This document shows, one piece after another, positions 1 to 15,001 of a stretch of DNA of 64,000 nt. Origin of the DNA: Brevipalpus yothersi. Its lineage: Eukaryota > Arthropoda > Arachnida > Trombidiformes > Tenuipalpidae. Under the pieces are notes generated by a model. The model was not told where the DNA came from. It saw only the letters and a list, made by a program, of their open reading frames with translations, and searched no databases. The position numbers were made by a program, and so were the translations under genes. The stretch's first letter is position 1. Each line of letters opens with the position of its first letter. Location of the stretch: assembly GCA_003956705.1 (NCBI GenBank), contig QZCP01000290.1, forward strand, positions 1-64,000, read 5' to 3'.

Positions 1-79
<79 letters not shown>
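1..79. repeat. (CT)n array
   Basis: Nearly perfect dinucleotide run with one phase slip near position 30; it begins at or before the window edge. Confidence 0.98.
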
Positions 80-81
<2 letters not shown>

Positions 82-784
82 TCTTTCCCCTCATTTTTAA
101 GGAAAACATTCCATCTGAGCAAAAGGGAACAACAAAAGACTTCATCAATGAAATTGGCAATCCAAGTTCAAAGAACTTTAACTCACATGTTCCACTGACT
201 CAATAATCTGTTTTGTCTCTTGTCTCTTCGATCTTTTTTCCTCTCATTTCCAGATATCATTTTTCACTTTTTTCCTCTCATGTGTTATCGATCCTCACTT
301 ACACTCTCAAGTTGAAATTTTTTGGAATACATTTTTCCAGCCTCAAAGAACCTCTTATATCAATTTGGATTGTGAGCATTTGTCCATGAGATTTTGAAGT
401 GTTTCAGTTTTGTCAAAAAAAATCAAAGTGTGTATATGTGTATTTGACATGATCACATGCAAGGTGTCGGGTATGGGTCAAGAAAGGAAGCTAAATAGAA
501 AAAAAGGAGGCAGTTGTGGGTGGCATTGAATGGTGAGAATAAAATAGAATTTCTCCGTATTCATGGTCGGACAAGTGCATTTTGTCAAAACTATATGTGT
601 ATGATAAGTTGGACTGTTCACACATCATTTATTACAATTCATCCTCTTCTTTCCAACTCCTTTTCGTTGACTGCACTAACCATGAACATGAAAGTCCAAT
701 TTAATTGGAAAAACAGAGCGAAAGGTGACTGCAAACGCATTGTACCAGTGATACCTGGTACCATATAATAATGATGATACTTAC
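1..784 (-). other. Non-coding stretch at the left edge, probably M28 intron
   Basis: A (CT)n array covers 1-79. The rest is AT-rich sequence without a recognisable exon, lying on the 3' side of the last visible M28 exon, so it is presumably the beginning of the next intron. Confidence 0.6.
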
Positions 785-940
785 TCTCTGAATATCGCTT
801 GGAACATCTTGACTGTTGGGAGAAGTATCAAAATTGAGTAGAGTGTCCAAAATGAAGGCACCTTTGAATCTGGCCCTGGGACCGGATAGGTGGACGGGAA
901 TCAGGTATTCATGGACAAAATGACGACTGCCGAGGCCACC
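785..940 (-). CDS. M28 zinc peptidase, exon 3 (gene continues off the left edge)
   Basis: 156-nt exon (52 codons, phase 0) bounded by a CAG acceptor (941-943) and a GTAAG donor (784-780). It encodes GGLGSRHFVHEYLIP and FKGAFILDTLLNFDTSPNS, the segment that in M28 peptidases follows the EEx(G) glutamates. Joined to exon 2 it reads FDMEEY-GGLGSRHF, a family-typical sequence. The intron between them (941-17787) is about 16.8 kb. The remaining exons, including the last zinc-ligand His, must lie left of position 1. The alternative, an isolated pseudo-exon, is unlikely because frame, phase and conserved order all agree. Confidence 0.85.
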
Positions 941-1045
941 CTGAGAATACAAGGGAAAGGTTGAGAGAGAAGGAAAAAAATTCATTAGGAAAAGATGCGT
1001 GACATAATGATAATGATTTTGTGAATATGAAAGTTTTCAGTGGTG

Positions 1046-1050
<5 letters not shown>

Positions 1051-1077
<27 letters not shown>
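1051..1077. repeat. (GA)n array
   Basis: 27-bp dinucleotide run in the large M28 intron, about 110 bp upstream of exon 3. Confidence 0.95.
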
Positions 1078-2171
1078 AGTAGTTGAAAAAAAACAGCATT
1101 CAAATGAATTCCAAATGAATTTCAAATGAGAACACTATGGCAAGAGGTGAAAAATGGAAAGTTGAGAAGGAGAAAAGAAATGATATTTCTCTTCGTTTTT
1201 TTCCACTTTCTTGGACTTATTCGTATGCATTCTCATGTTCTATTTCTTCATCTTTTTCTTCATTCTTTTTTATCACTTCTTTTTTGATGATGAACTGAAT
1301 CCTGGTCTACTGGCTAAGGAATGATAGTGATAGAGATGAGAAGAGAGGAGGAGAAAGAGAGGGAGACTTGCATCTTTTCTTGACTGTCTATCAAATGAAC
1401 GAGAGAAGTGAAAATTGGGCGTATTTTGGAAACATCCTGAGGCTAAATTTGACTTTTGAGAATATTTTCCAGATGAATATCATGGAAGCAAAGAATCATC
1501 AAGTTCCATCAGTTAGATGGAGAGAGAGAGCAATGTTAAAAGAGTAAACAGAGAGAAATATTTCTCAAGCTTTCCTCGAATATGTGCCTATTCAGTTATT
1601 CATTGATGCGAATGGAAAATATGAAGAAAAAGAAGAAGAAGAAGAAGAACAGTTCAAGATGTTAAATGCAATTCATCTTGTTTAACCCTTCGGCTTGATA
1701 ATATTTGGCAAAAAGGAAAAAATACAAGTTCACTGTACAGTCAGCAGCAAAATCAAATACACTTTTTTCCTCTCGGAGACATTTCAATCATCATCCTTCA
1801 GTAAAAGTCTGCATAATTCACATTCGTCTCGGGTGATAATATAGAAGATAGAAAATTCCGTGTACAAGAATGAATAATTTGCCATATCATGAAAGATAAT
1901 CGCTCAATCCATTCATTTCAAATAAGGCGAGAGAGAGAAAGAAAGTGAAACAAGGAAGTATCAAGATCCTAGATATAAAACAGGATAAAGTTTCATGAGT
2001 TTGTGAAGTACAATCATTATTATTTGTGAGTACACCTCATCAAGGATATCCTGGAAAATATTCCAGAGCCAATAATAATAACTCAAAGATTAGGATGCCA
2101 ATAATCATACCAACAGTAGATTTGATTCAAACTTCCGTTCCCATGTTGCATAGAATCAAGAGAGACAGATT

Positions 2172-2173
<2 letters not shown>

Positions 2174-2233
<60 letters not shown>
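2174..2233. repeat. (CT)n array
   Basis: About 60 bp, perfect. Confidence 0.97.
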
Positions 2234-2235
<2 letters not shown>

Positions 2236-2653
2236 AACCCAAGAGTGGCAATTAAATGCCTCCAATTCTGTCAATGGACCCACTGTACAAGTTTGCATAT
2301 TTACTTAGGTCAAGTGGTGTTTGATGCCAATGCAAATGGAAAGAGTCCTATCCAACATAGAGTACTAGAGTTACACATGAAGATCAATCTAAACACTTCA
2401 TCAAGTTTCCAAAATTATAAGAGATTCTGTGTAGGTATTCATGTATTACTGATTTTTATATCAGTGTATTAAGCTTTGAGACAATTCTTAGGGGGAAATA
2501 CTTTCAGAGTATGATAATCCAAAAATTTTGAAATATCCACCCAACATTGGAATGTCGTTCCTTTTGGTGATAATTCCTCTATTCACATCTATTGATGTTT
2601 AAAATAATGCACATTGTAATGATGGATCAGCATATCAGAGAGCTGTCTCATTC

Positions 2654-2654
<1 letters not shown>

Positions 2655-2706
<52 letters not shown>
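2655..2706. repeat. (CT)n array
   Basis: About 50 bp, perfect. Confidence 0.97.
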
Positions 2707-2708
<2 letters not shown>

Positions 2709-2901
2709 GGTGACAAACTTGATGAAAAGTTTTGGTGTATCCTGTTGATTGTTGAATGAATTGCTGTGAGGTTCTCGGATGTGAAGAAGCGAAAAAGACC
2801 ATGCCTCTATCATGGAACGGAACTATGGGCAGCGAAAGCGTTAAACTTTTTAATGACTAAAACGGCCTTTTGATGAGCCTTTGGGATGAATGAATGAATG
2901 A

Positions 2902-3028
<127 letters not shown>

Positions 3029-3642
3029 CTCAAATATAAGGCTGCAATGTCCTCGGACGGATGAGGAAGGCGCGCAAAGGATGCGGCCATTTAGCGTGGA
3101 TGATGATGGAAAACGCTCATCTTTAACTATGGCAAGGACAATCAGTCTCTTTCAATGGTTTGATGAATGAGGCATCAAATGATTAACTTCATTTTTGTCT
3201 GATGAAGAAAGAGCCATCATCATCACCAGAGAAGAGAAGATGGGCAAGCAGATCAGAGTGAAATAGAGGAAAAGGAAACAGGAGTAGAGAGAGAGAGAGC
3301 TCGGAAGTTATTCAAACTTGACAATTGACACACAAGTGACACAACAACAAGTCGAAATAATCAGCGCCTCGATTGTATTTCATCAAGATCATCATTGTGA
3401 TGAAGATTATATTGCCTTTTCTTCTGTCGATGGGGTCAAACGGATTGAGAAGAGAGAGGCGGAGGGGGTGGAAAAGAGATCCATCGAAAGTGGGTGGCGG
3501 GCGAGCTGCTACAATCTCTCTCTCTTTCTAACTCTAATGTGAATTGCATGCTTCATGCCATCTATTTTTCCCTACCATTATATATTGCATAGACAACCGA
3601 GAAGGTGAGTCATACTATGAAAATGGGGGACCGAAAAAATTA

Positions 3643-3673
<31 letters not shown>

Positions 3674-4765
3674 GGGAGAGAGAGAGAGAAAAGGGGAAGA
3701 GTGTAAGTCATTGATGAATTTTTGTCTTGCATTAAGTTTTCCATTTCTCATTGAGAGAAAGAGAATTGCACATTACAATTACACTCATTGAGGCTGTTGT
3801 TTCGAGTCCTCATTTTCGCTCTCTCTTTCTTTCTCTCTTTCTTTCTCTCTTTCCCTGGTTGGCTGAGGTACTCAAAGATCGTTCCATAATTGTGGCCTTC
3901 GCCAAAATATGAATAGTGAATGAGCCTGGATAGACGATTAAAGTAGCTAGTTATTTATGCAAAAAGGCTAAGCAAGAGGCCGAGAGAGGGCCGATTCAAG
4001 CCTTAATTGACATTTAATTCAGAGTCTGATATTCTCACGGAATATATATCAGACCACGGGATGGCTACTGGGCAGAAAAAAAGAGAGAGAAAGAGAGAGG
4101 AAAAGCAAGAGCCAAAAGTCCCGATAGCCTGAGGAGACATTCGGACACTCAACTCTCTTCACTTTTTTCATTATTGTTTTGTCCACTTTTCGGACGGCCG
4201 CTCTGATTGCTGCGAATATTTGGCCTTTTTCTCCTCCTCCTCCACCGCCTCCCACTTCTTTTGTCCTTTCGCTCGGGCTTTCTTTCTCTTTCTCTCTCTC
4301 CCCGGACCCAACTCACTTTCTTCCGAATGAATACCTTCCAGGTTATCATCGCTCATGGTTCCTTCCATCATCACCCACCACTTCACTTCTGTCATCAAAT
4401 CGTGTTCCTTTCTCTCTCTTTCTCTTTCCCTTGCTTCAGTCTCGCATTGTTCACTGTCAAAATTGATTGTGAGCCTCCTTTTGTGTCTTTAATGTCTTTT
4501 TGATTATTACATCATCGAACCGAATAGTGTGGGCGAACAGTGTGGAATATAATTATGATTATTTGCCAATGAAGACGTGATTTTGAGCGTATTCCAAACT
4601 CATATATACCCCCGTATTCAAAGAGAAATGGAAAGAATATTTCCCCTGCTTATTATTATTTCGTTTCTTGAAAATCCCATAATAATGATACTTCGATTGG
4701 CCATATGAAATTGTTTGATGATTCTCATGATAATCTTAGTGAATCGGAGTTTAATTGAGAATAGA

Positions 4766-4766
<1 letters not shown>

Positions 4767-4797
<31 letters not shown>
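4767..4797. repeat. (GA)n array
   Basis: About 30 bp. Confidence 0.95.
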
Positions 4798-4801
<4 letters not shown>

Positions 4802-7800
4802 AAAAAGCTGATCTCATTCATTTTTTGTTATTGCTGATATATCTTCTCTTCTTCTTCTTGGCCCTATTGTTGTCCAATTCAAGTGGAAATAATATGAAAT
4901 GGTATAAACCTTGAAAAAAAAGAGAAAATAAAAAGAGGTTCCAAATTGTGAAGAATTTGAAGATGATAAATTCGATTAACTGGCCAAGTCAAGTATTAAA
5001 TGTTTCTCTTTTTTGGCTATTCTTTTTTGGGCTAAATTTTTCATTGTAATCCCGAGTATACATACACCACATCGAAAAGATAGATGGATAAATAGATGAA
5101 TGAAGTGATCTAATAAATGAAATGACCGCACACACTATGGCTTCTATTCTTTCTATTCTCTCTGCCAAAATTTATGAAGCACCATCATGCAACCAAAGTT
5201 CTTTCTCTCTCTTCCTTCCATCAGACATTATATGATGGATGATTCTAATAAAGAAATGTTGCAATTTAGATCTATCTATTTCTACTATATATATATACTT
5301 CCACTCAATCCCACAAACTTCTAACCGATACACAAGCTAAATGAACTTTTCGTGATACTCATAGCAGTCTGTTTTTCGGGAAAACATTTGACCACATTCG
5401 ATTAATCAACACAACATATGAAGTAAAATTAATTTTGATTATTCTACTACTAAGTTTTCATTTTCTTCTATTGGGTTTCATTTTCTTTTTCTCTCTCTAT
5501 TTTGGCTCTCATATCATCATCACTTGTATTTAAATTACTTATACACCCCTAAAAAGAGCTCATACAATATAATGATACACGAAAAATTTGAAAAGCAAAA
5601 ATTAAACATAACTCAAAAATGCTTGTTTAGAGTGAAAAATGTTCCATCTTCTATCCTTCAATGTGTATGTATACACATCATATTGAAGTTTCAGACAGAA
5701 TCAAGCAAAATTTTTCTCGCAAACCCTCTCAGAATGGCCCTGAAAATTCATGGGTGCTGAGAGGGAAAACCTTATAACAACTTTTCAACTTATGATGGAT
5801 GATAATTTGGCGAGCAAATTTTCGATTCTCCAATGTTAATAAACTTTTTATCGATACAAAATGGGAACTATTGTGGAGAGAATATTGCTTCCCATAAAGA
5901 GTCCAATTCATCAAACCGTCAAAAAAATCAGAATTCTGTATGCTTTAGCTTGTCATCGAGCGCAATTTTCCCTAAAATATAACAGTTAATCATGGTCATT
6001 GTTAACAGTTTAAACGGTTCAATGATAGTTCTTTCATGATGGAAAACTTTTCCTTCAATCTAAAAGAGTGATGAAGCTTAAAATTTAGTCTCATCATGCA
6101 ATTATGTTGATGATGAAAATATTTTATCCCTACAGAGAAAGAGAGCCTTGAAATTCATGTGTGTATACCCATTATACTATGGATAGCAGAATTCTATCTT
6201 CTCAACATTAATAATAAGCTCATGTACAGCTCGAAAGTCTTCCAAAAAAGAATTGTAATTGTGTAGATGTATATATATATTCGAAAAGCGGAAACTCAAA
6301 TTAAGATCATCACTACTGTTATACGGACAAGTAAAATAGTAGATGAATAAATTGAGTTGAATTTATTCTGTCACTTGAGCCCTGGAACATCTTCATGTAA
6401 CTAATTCAATTCAATTCACTCTTTTTTCGGCACTCAGCATTGGCCTTGTGTGTGTATTCCTCTCTCTCTCCCTCTCTGTTGTGAACGCAGTTGATTCTCA
6501 TCTGAAATGGATGAATAAGAAAAGGCAACACACTGTGGTGGGTCAAAAAGCGGAGGAAAAGAATGATCATGAACACAAAACGACTGGACCCATCATGTAA
6601 CGGAGAGAGAGAGAGAGAGAAAGAAAGAGAATAGGAATAGGAATCTGAAAAATGGTAAATGATACATAATTCGCTGAGCCATGGGATTTTGACGGACAAA
6701 CTAGGAGTATTAAATGACTTCTTCACTCAACCAAACTTTCATAGGGTTTCGCTGGGATATAAGGCTTTCTCTCTCTCTCTCTCACTTTAGGGGACCAAAA
6801 TAGTTTATCACACATACACACGGAATTTGGGCATCTTTTTTTGGTTCCTTTTACTTTTTTCTCTTCTTTTTCTTCCTCATTTTTGGGAATAAACTTTCTC
6901 TCTCCATCCTTGGCTAAGCAAAGAAAGTGGGAGAGAGAGAGAGTTGTGAGAAATGAGCCTGGATGGACATACAAAGTGGACATAACTTGGGAGAAAAAGA
7001 AGGAAAACCATTCAACATGTCCAATGTTCTAGTCCGAAATGCATGGTGTATTGAAGTTACAGAATTGAAAAATGTCCACAAATAATGCCTTATGATCCGA
7101 GAGAAATACACTTCCAACTTGCTGTTACTCAAATATATCAATTTCTTTTCATCATCGATCGATTTTGGTAGGCTACAGAACTTTATGGACACATTGTTTT
7201 ACACTTTGAAGAGTGACAGAATTAATTTTTTTCTCTTCCTACACTACTCTTTCCATCATTTCGAAAAATGGATCAAAACTGTCGAAATTTAAATGGATAT
7301 TCTTTCTTGGACATGAGTAAGGATTATCTTACACTATTCAATTTGCTGTTATTTTGTTTCATTAATACTTTATTCAATACATGGATCATCGATCGAAATT
7401 GTTGATTCAATGTATCATCTCTTATGGTTTACAATGAGGACAATAATAATACCCATCTATTTGAATAGATTGACCTAAAAATGAGCATAACAGATCTGAT
7501 CTATCCGATATAAATTCTCAATGAATTCTGAACGCTTTTCTCATGGAATAGAATGGAGATTTTTCTCTTCTCTTTTGAGTATTCCTTCCCATTGTGTGGG
7601 AAGGTTTTTGAAACTTTTTCAATTGAATATCTGATCGGAAAACTGTTGAAAACATTATGAATTCTCTCAATTCTGCTTTTGCTTGCATCCTATTTCTCAT
7701 TTCTTCTCTATACACCGACGCATTTTATCCTTAATTGGATTTAACTAAGCATTGAAAATTGATTAATTTTTTTCTCTCTCTCACTCTCACTTCATGAACA

Positions 7801-10252
7801 TATTTCAGTGTAAATGCAGTAGTTAGAAGAGATGAGAAAAATTTCAACAAGATGGATCATTATTCATCTTTTTCTTTCTGTCCCTCTCTCTCCATCATCT
7901 GTAAATATTTTTCAATCGAGCCTTTTGATGTAGGCAAAATAAATCTTTACATATGTGTATGTGAGTAAGTGTAAGTATTCTCTCTCTCTTCTCCAATATT
8001 GATTCCACTCATAGAAGATTGGGTGAAATTGGATTGCGACCTTTCCACTCACTTAACAGTTAATTTGAATCTTCTAGACCGTGAATACATCACTTCTTCA
8101 CAAAAATCGAAGCTTCATTCACCGGATCATTCTCTTCATTCATCCAGTATCAAGAGGTGTGTGTTAGTCTCGGTGTGAATAATTCAATAGGTCAAAAGCC
8201 TTCATCCTTATTCAATGGCCTGATCTCGTATAATGTCTATCATGTTATTCACATACACATATATATATTCACCCTGAAAGCCAGTGGAGAGAAGAGACTG
8301 CAAGATAGCGATTATTGAAAGGCAAAGAGATGATTCACCATGATTTTCGTCTTCCATCTCTCACAGCATCCGCATCTTTCTCCAGACTTACACACCGGAT
8401 CTAGTGAACAGTCCAAATGTGGAGGAAAATGAAAGATCCACTGACTGTCAATTCCAATGGTTTATTTCTTTTCTTTCCTCACATTTGGTTAATGTCAGTA
8501 GCCAAGATGCTGAGACTGATGCGGATGCTGGGAATACGGACCAATAGACAAATCAATAGTATTCTATTCTGGCGAATAAAATTCCTTGGTCATTCTAGAG
8601 TAGCAACAATTTTTGCTGGTACATCATCATATGAGATGAAAAAGGACTAGAGGATTTTCTTTTGTGTTTGAGGCTCTCAATATTGGTGGGAATGAAGGTT
8701 GGATTATCATATTTATCACAAAATCGAAACTGATGTGAGACGGAGAATATGTGAGGATTTCCTATTGTCTTCAGGGCTGAGGATCATCTGAATGCCTAGA
8801 GGACTTGTAGGACCAATCATGTCCAGGAATACAGTTGACGCTGGGTGCTAACAATTTCATGAGATTATCAGATCTTTCTCCCTTCCTCCCAGGATCGGAT
8901 GTGAAAATGTTAATGGGAATCTTCTCTCATGATCATGAAAGTGAGCAGAAGGATAAAATGTCCTGAAATATGTCCTGGAAGATTGAATGATAGCTTCAAT
9001 TTTCAATCTTATTAACTGTTTCAATGTGAGTAAAATTCTAGACTATCATGTATCTACCCATTGGAAATGTGCTTCACATGAAATTCACAGTAGATAAAAT
9101 CATCTAGACTCGGAAATGGAATGCTGGATATATTTATATGAAGAAGTGAGATATTCTTTTCTCACTCTATCTGATCATGACTATTTTATCCTTTCTCCAA
9201 GATCTCAAATCATTTCACACCACTTATTATGAGAGTCAAGTTATGGGACATGCTGATTGAATCACAATCACAATCACAGGATCACAGTTCTGTTATTGAA
9301 AAAGTGACAGGAAAACTTTTCATCTGATGGAGACTTTTTCCCATCCGATAGACTGCTGACTCAGGATGTCCCAGCAAGACATGGGTTGTGGGTGAAGCTC
9401 ATTCAGGAGCAAAGTTGGCTGGCTGAATATTTTCTGACTGGATATCGAAATGAGATAAAATTCATCCGACCATGATATCATGATAGATTTTATCGTTCAA
9501 ATCTTTTATCTCACCAGGAATTTGATATGGATTCTTGGTAAGATAGATAAGAGCCAATTGAATTCATATGGTGTATTGTCAAATCTTATCCCTGTGGATA
9601 TGATATTTTGTTCTATTCTCACTATTTTAGATGATAAAATCTGTGATTTTGAAAGATATTGACGTTTGTGTGCATCTCAAACTCGATATAAACTGCCATG
9701 GTGAGCTCAACTACAGTAGTTGATTTAACAAAACTGTCTCTATGACACATGCTATGAGATTGCATTTTTATTGATCAAAGTCATTTCTCTAGTGAATTTA
9801 ATGGTCAAAGTTTGCCTCGAGCTTTATTGAGATTATATTTGTTTGACTTTATTTTCACAATCTGAGCATTTTTTTCAATTTTTTTCTCTCTATCCATCTC
9901 AAACACAAAAGTCAAATTGAATTGACTACTTTATTCTTGAATGGGAAGTAAAGAAAATTGAATTTCATCATAAAAACAATCGATCCTCATTCCTAGTTGT
10001 ACTCTTCAGATGGGAATTATGATTATACAACCGTATCTGTGTCATGAGATCTTTTTCTGTAAATATTTCAGATCTCTCTGTGAAAGTTTTCTTTTATATC
10101 AAGTGAGTATATTGCCCATGAATTTATCGTGCAAACACACTCTCTCGACTGAGCTCTCGTGAGATGATGAAAGAATCTTCTCTCTCCTTTTTCTCAGAAT
10201 CGATTTCTATCTCCCAAAAATAGAATGAAACAAGCAGACATAAACAAAATGC

Positions 10253-10253
<1 letters not shown>

Positions 10254-10294
<41 letters not shown>
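10254..10294. repeat. (CT)n array
   Basis: About 40 bp, perfect. Confidence 0.96.
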
Positions 10295-10297
<3 letters not shown>

Positions 10298-11390
10298 GTC
10301 CCTGACCTCTTAAATCGATGCCCTTTTTGGAAGAGATTGGAGAGAGAAAATAAGTCACCGGTCCATGAACGGCTTCTGTGAATGAATGGAAGAACTTTTT
10401 CAGACCCAATTTTGGAAACATGTATATCTAGGCACAAATACGACAGAACACCCAAGTGGTATTTTTGCTTATTTATTTTTTTTCCTATTTTGATGATCGA
10501 TTCCTAGAAAATATCGCTGTTGATGATCTTATTGTCAAGGGAAAACAGTGAGAAAAGCATGCGATAAAATCAGAAAAAGAGAAAGAGAAAGAGAAAGAGA
10601 CCAAAGATTACATGTGAGTGGGTGAAAAGTTTTCTTTCTTTTTCGAAAATAGATATTCTAGTGATTTGAAGAAGTCGAAATCTGTGGTGTTCGATTGATC
10701 CTGATATTGCGTCGCGAGATACTCAAGATTTGGTGTAGAAAGTTGGGAAAAGAAGCAAACGGAATAATGGAACATGAGGCTTCAATTGAAATGGAATGTG
10801 TAAGGAGATACAGGCAATACTTGGTGATGAAGAAGACGAAAGGGAGTTAAATGGTCTTCGAAAGCAATGTGATTAAAGTCATGAAATGCACATAACATGG
10901 ACAATTAAATGATTTCGGTCACTCGATGGGTGACAAGAGAGAAGCTAGTAAGTAGGCGTAAGAAGGGAAAGAGTAAGAGAAAGAGAATAAAATGTGTGAT
11001 GCTGAAGCATCTTATGTTCCTCCTGATATCGATCGGATGAAAGTCTCATGGTCTTGTTGCTCTTGGAAGCTGTATACATGTGAGAAGTTAAGAAAAGTAT
11101 ATGTATGCTGTGAGTTTGGATGGAAAGACAGAGAGAAGTGAGAGTTGAGCGGATAAAATCGCCTACATACTTTCTCTTCTTCATCTGAAACCCAGCAAAT
11201 CTTCTGAGATTCATTTCTGTGCTTTCTCTCTTCTCATCTTCTCTACTCCATCTTCCATGAATAATCTCCATCCAGCCTGAAATTCATTTGCACTCTCACA
11301 ATAGAGGCCACTAATTTCTTCCGTTCCTTGACTTTTCCCTTGACCGGGCTTCATTTGATCGGCTTGCAGCGAGCATCCATTCGAAATTGC

Positions 11391-11396
<6 letters not shown>

Positions 11397-11454
<58 letters not shown>

Positions 11455-11758
11455 NNNNNNNNNNNNNNNNNNNNNNNNNNNNNNNNNNNNNNNNNNNNNN
11501 NNNNNNNNNNNNNNNNNNNNNNNNNNNNNNNNNNNNNNNNNNNNNNNNNNNNNNNNNNNNNNNNNNNNNNNNNNNNNNNNNNNNNNNNNNNNNNNNNNNN
11601 NNNNNNNNNNNNNNNNNNNNNNNNNNNNNNNNNNNNNNNNNNNNNNNNNNNNNNNNNNNNNNNNNNNNNNNNNNNNNNNNNNNNNNNNNNNNNNNNNNNN
11701 NNNNNNNNNNNNNNNNNNNNNNNNNNNNNNNNNNNNNNNNNNNNNNNNNNNNNNNNNN

Positions 11759-11820
<62 letters not shown>
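11397..11820. repeat. (CT)n array interrupted by an assembly gap
   Basis: Perfect CT runs flank 304 undetermined bases (11455-11758). The phase is the same on both sides, so the gap is probably collapsed or unsequenced CT repeat. Confidence 0.95.
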
Positions 11821-11822
<2 letters not shown>

Positions 11823-14080
11823 ATTTTCTCATCTTCATGCGTTTGCTTTCTCATCTTCCGCATCTCTCACAGGAAAGATGAGATTTGCGATCGAAAGCAA
11901 CACATCGAACGGTCATTGGAACATGTATGAACACGCTGGTGGTACTAGAGAGAGGGAAAAAGAAGCCAGGGATGGATGATAAATCTTGTTGATCAGTGAA
12001 TCTTTTACTTCTCACTTGGGTGGTGAAGAGGAGGAAAAATTAAAGGGATCATCATCACTGAATCTATGGATGCGGACGGAAGATGGGAGAGAGATGGATG
12101 GAAGCTGTAGTCATTGTTCGTGATCAGAGGAAATAGGGGGAATCTGTTTCTCTGGTGTCTATCATGAAAAATCGAATTGCGAGAAGGGAAGAGAGATGGA
12201 GGAGAAGAATAAGAGATAATTTAAAAAGCTGTGGGAAAATATATCTGATTTTAATAAGTTTTTGGTGAGATTTTAATCTAGAGCTTTGAAAATGAATATC
12301 ATTCGACATTCACACCACGTTAAGGGTAACTGTGATCAAGCCTGGATACAGCATCTGCATCAATTTGACTTGTCACCAATGTCAAATCAATTATTCCACA
12401 CCAACATTTATCATTTTCATTTTAGCGTCAATTTTTTGATATATAGATATTCGAGAATATTGTCGCAAGCACTATGAATTCAGTGTTTTTTCTTCCCTTT
12501 TTGATCTCATTTAGCATGCTACGGATTGTGTGCGAACCAAAGAAAAGGGAAAGAAAACGATGATGAAATAAATCAGTATTTAACTTTTCCATTCACTTTC
12601 TTATGATTCTGACAAGATGATTGAATGGTTTGAGAACTCTATTCGACTTTCAAATAAAAAAAAGGATTCATACTATCATCACAATAATAGTCTCAATATG
12701 ATTTATGTATATATGCATGTATCGTGTACTGTGTGCATACAACAACAATGTCCACCAATTATCATTCCCACAAAATTGCTGAGCTCAAATGGAGATATTC
12801 TTTTTTTTCTCTCTTCATATGATTTCTATTCTAAACTGAATATCATTTAAATGATATGATGCAGATTTTTTTTCTTAACTTATATACTTTATTGTCTGGT
12901 TCATAAGAATCATCTTCTCTGCATATCTGTGTATCTATATATTTGCTCATAAAATTGATGAAGTAAGAGATCACATGAGACTAACGAAACAAAAAATAGC
13001 TTCCCTAATATATAATCATAATCTGATCGGTATTGATGATCTACAATAGCGATGAAAGCAATCAAGAAGGGAGGCAAAATACATATAATCTGTAATCGCA
13101 TATATACACAGATACACACATTGTGGTTTAGCTATAGAGAAGATACAGAGAATAATCAACAGTATTCCAGAGCAAATATCGCTATGGAAACAGTAAATGA
13201 ATCAATTGCTCGAAGCAATGATAATAATATAATTATTTGGGCCAAACTGATGCTGACTGCTGACTGGGATCGAGGGACAGCCAAGTATATCACTCACACA
13301 TGTTGGCCCATTGCGAATCACATGAAAGAAAGAGAATTCTAGGATTGTTACGATGGAGGAAGAGAGAGGGAATAACAAGATGAAAGTGACTCGAGCTGAG
13401 TGATGCTGAGAGGAAAAGGAAGAGATTCTTCAATATGAACAACATGATCAGAATGATTACAATTAAATAATGAACTCAATCAACTTGAATAAGATCTAAT
13501 TCCCATGATTCTTTTTGCTGATGCTTCTCTCTCTCTCTTCTACACTGTCTAATTTTCTCCCTTTTTTGTCAGTCACTTCAAGTGAAACATGGGCAAATAA
13601 AACTCAAGTGTATAGTTGATGGAAATACTAGTAAAAGAAGAATAAGTGTAATGTATCTCTCTCCATGTCTTTCAAACCTTTCAACAGAAAAATAATAAGC
13701 TCGAATAGTGTGCTAGGAAAGTGTTTTTTTTTCTTGAAAATACACTTCAACAGAATTGAGTAAAAATTTCATTTTTATGAATCTGAATAATTAATCAACT
13801 TGTGATCTTGAGTGATGATCATGCATGAAGTGATTGTATTACTTGACTCTTGTATTCCTTCTCATTTGCTAGCCATTTTTATGCTCTCTGTGCTCTTTTT
13901 TTATCCTCTCAAAAAATATTCACTTGTCTCCACAGTATACTGCTTGCTTGGTATATATGTCAAAATGAACTTGATGGTGTCCCAGATATGAATAATACGC
14001 GTATAATATAACATACCTTGCAGATTGAACGTGTGGCCCCGATTTTGGCAAATTGTATTGATTATTTTTCATTATTAACC

Positions 14081-14119
14081 CCTCTCTCTCCTCCTCCTTC
14101 TATCTCTCTTTTCTCTCTT

Positions 14120-14194
<75 letters not shown>

Positions 14195-14197
14195 GTC
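14081..14197. repeat. (CT)n array, imperfect
   Basis: CT-rich tract grading from CTCCTCC and TTTCTC into perfect CT. Confidence 0.95.
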
Positions 14198-14280
14198 TAT
14201 CATCCACCTACTCTTATAATATGTGAGTCATCCTAATCAAAATGGACTATATTTCGAGACGATAAAAGATAATGTTTTTC

Positions 14281-14300
14281 CAGTCTACTAAAGTAGACTG
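14281..14300. repeat. Perfect 9-bp inverted repeat
   Basis: CAGTCTACT-AA-AGTAGACTG, a short hairpin in the M28 intron, just after the CT array at 14.1-14.2 kb. Confidence 0.6.
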
Positions 14301-14935
14301 ATTATTACTCTGATCATCCGTTCGCCATGTTATTAACTTTTATATGGCGATCATGCAAATCACGAACATTTTTATGGGATCCAAAAATATATAACTCTTT
14401 GGGCTGGAAGCTTTTCTTTTTCATTCAAACAGAGAGAGAGAAGCAAGGCTATTGAATGACCGAATTTTTTTCCTTTTCTATCCATTTTTACAAGCCCTCT
14501 TCTCTTTCATGATGACGTAAGGGCACATGAAAATGAAACGTAGACTCATAATTTTTTTCGATTATTCCTAATTTATTTATAATGTAGACTGAACAAATTT
14601 TCCACCCAGGGCGAGACAGTACAAGTGGGAGAATAATATGTATTCTCTCATGAAAACAATCCAAAAATTACTATCACTATTACCTACTATTTGAATTGAT
14701 CCCCATGTACACCAGAATTCATCATTTGGAAAAAGGTTTGCTACCCCCTGAATCTTGTTAGTTACTATCTTTGTTGTTGCCCAAATAATAATACCTCTTC
14801 TTAGACACTAAGCTTCTCCTACAGAGAATCAAGTCTTGCAGACAAATCAAAGGTGAGGATATTGCCCTAAGCTGATACCTCCAAAAATAGCTGAGATAAT
14901 TCAACAAACAATCAATCTCTAAATTGCCCTTGATT

Positions 14936-14937
<2 letters not shown>

Positions 14938-15000
<63 letters not shown>
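14938..15000. repeat. (CT)n array
   Basis: About 60 bp with one TGTC interruption near the end. Confidence 0.96.
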
Positions 15001-15001
<1 letters not shown>

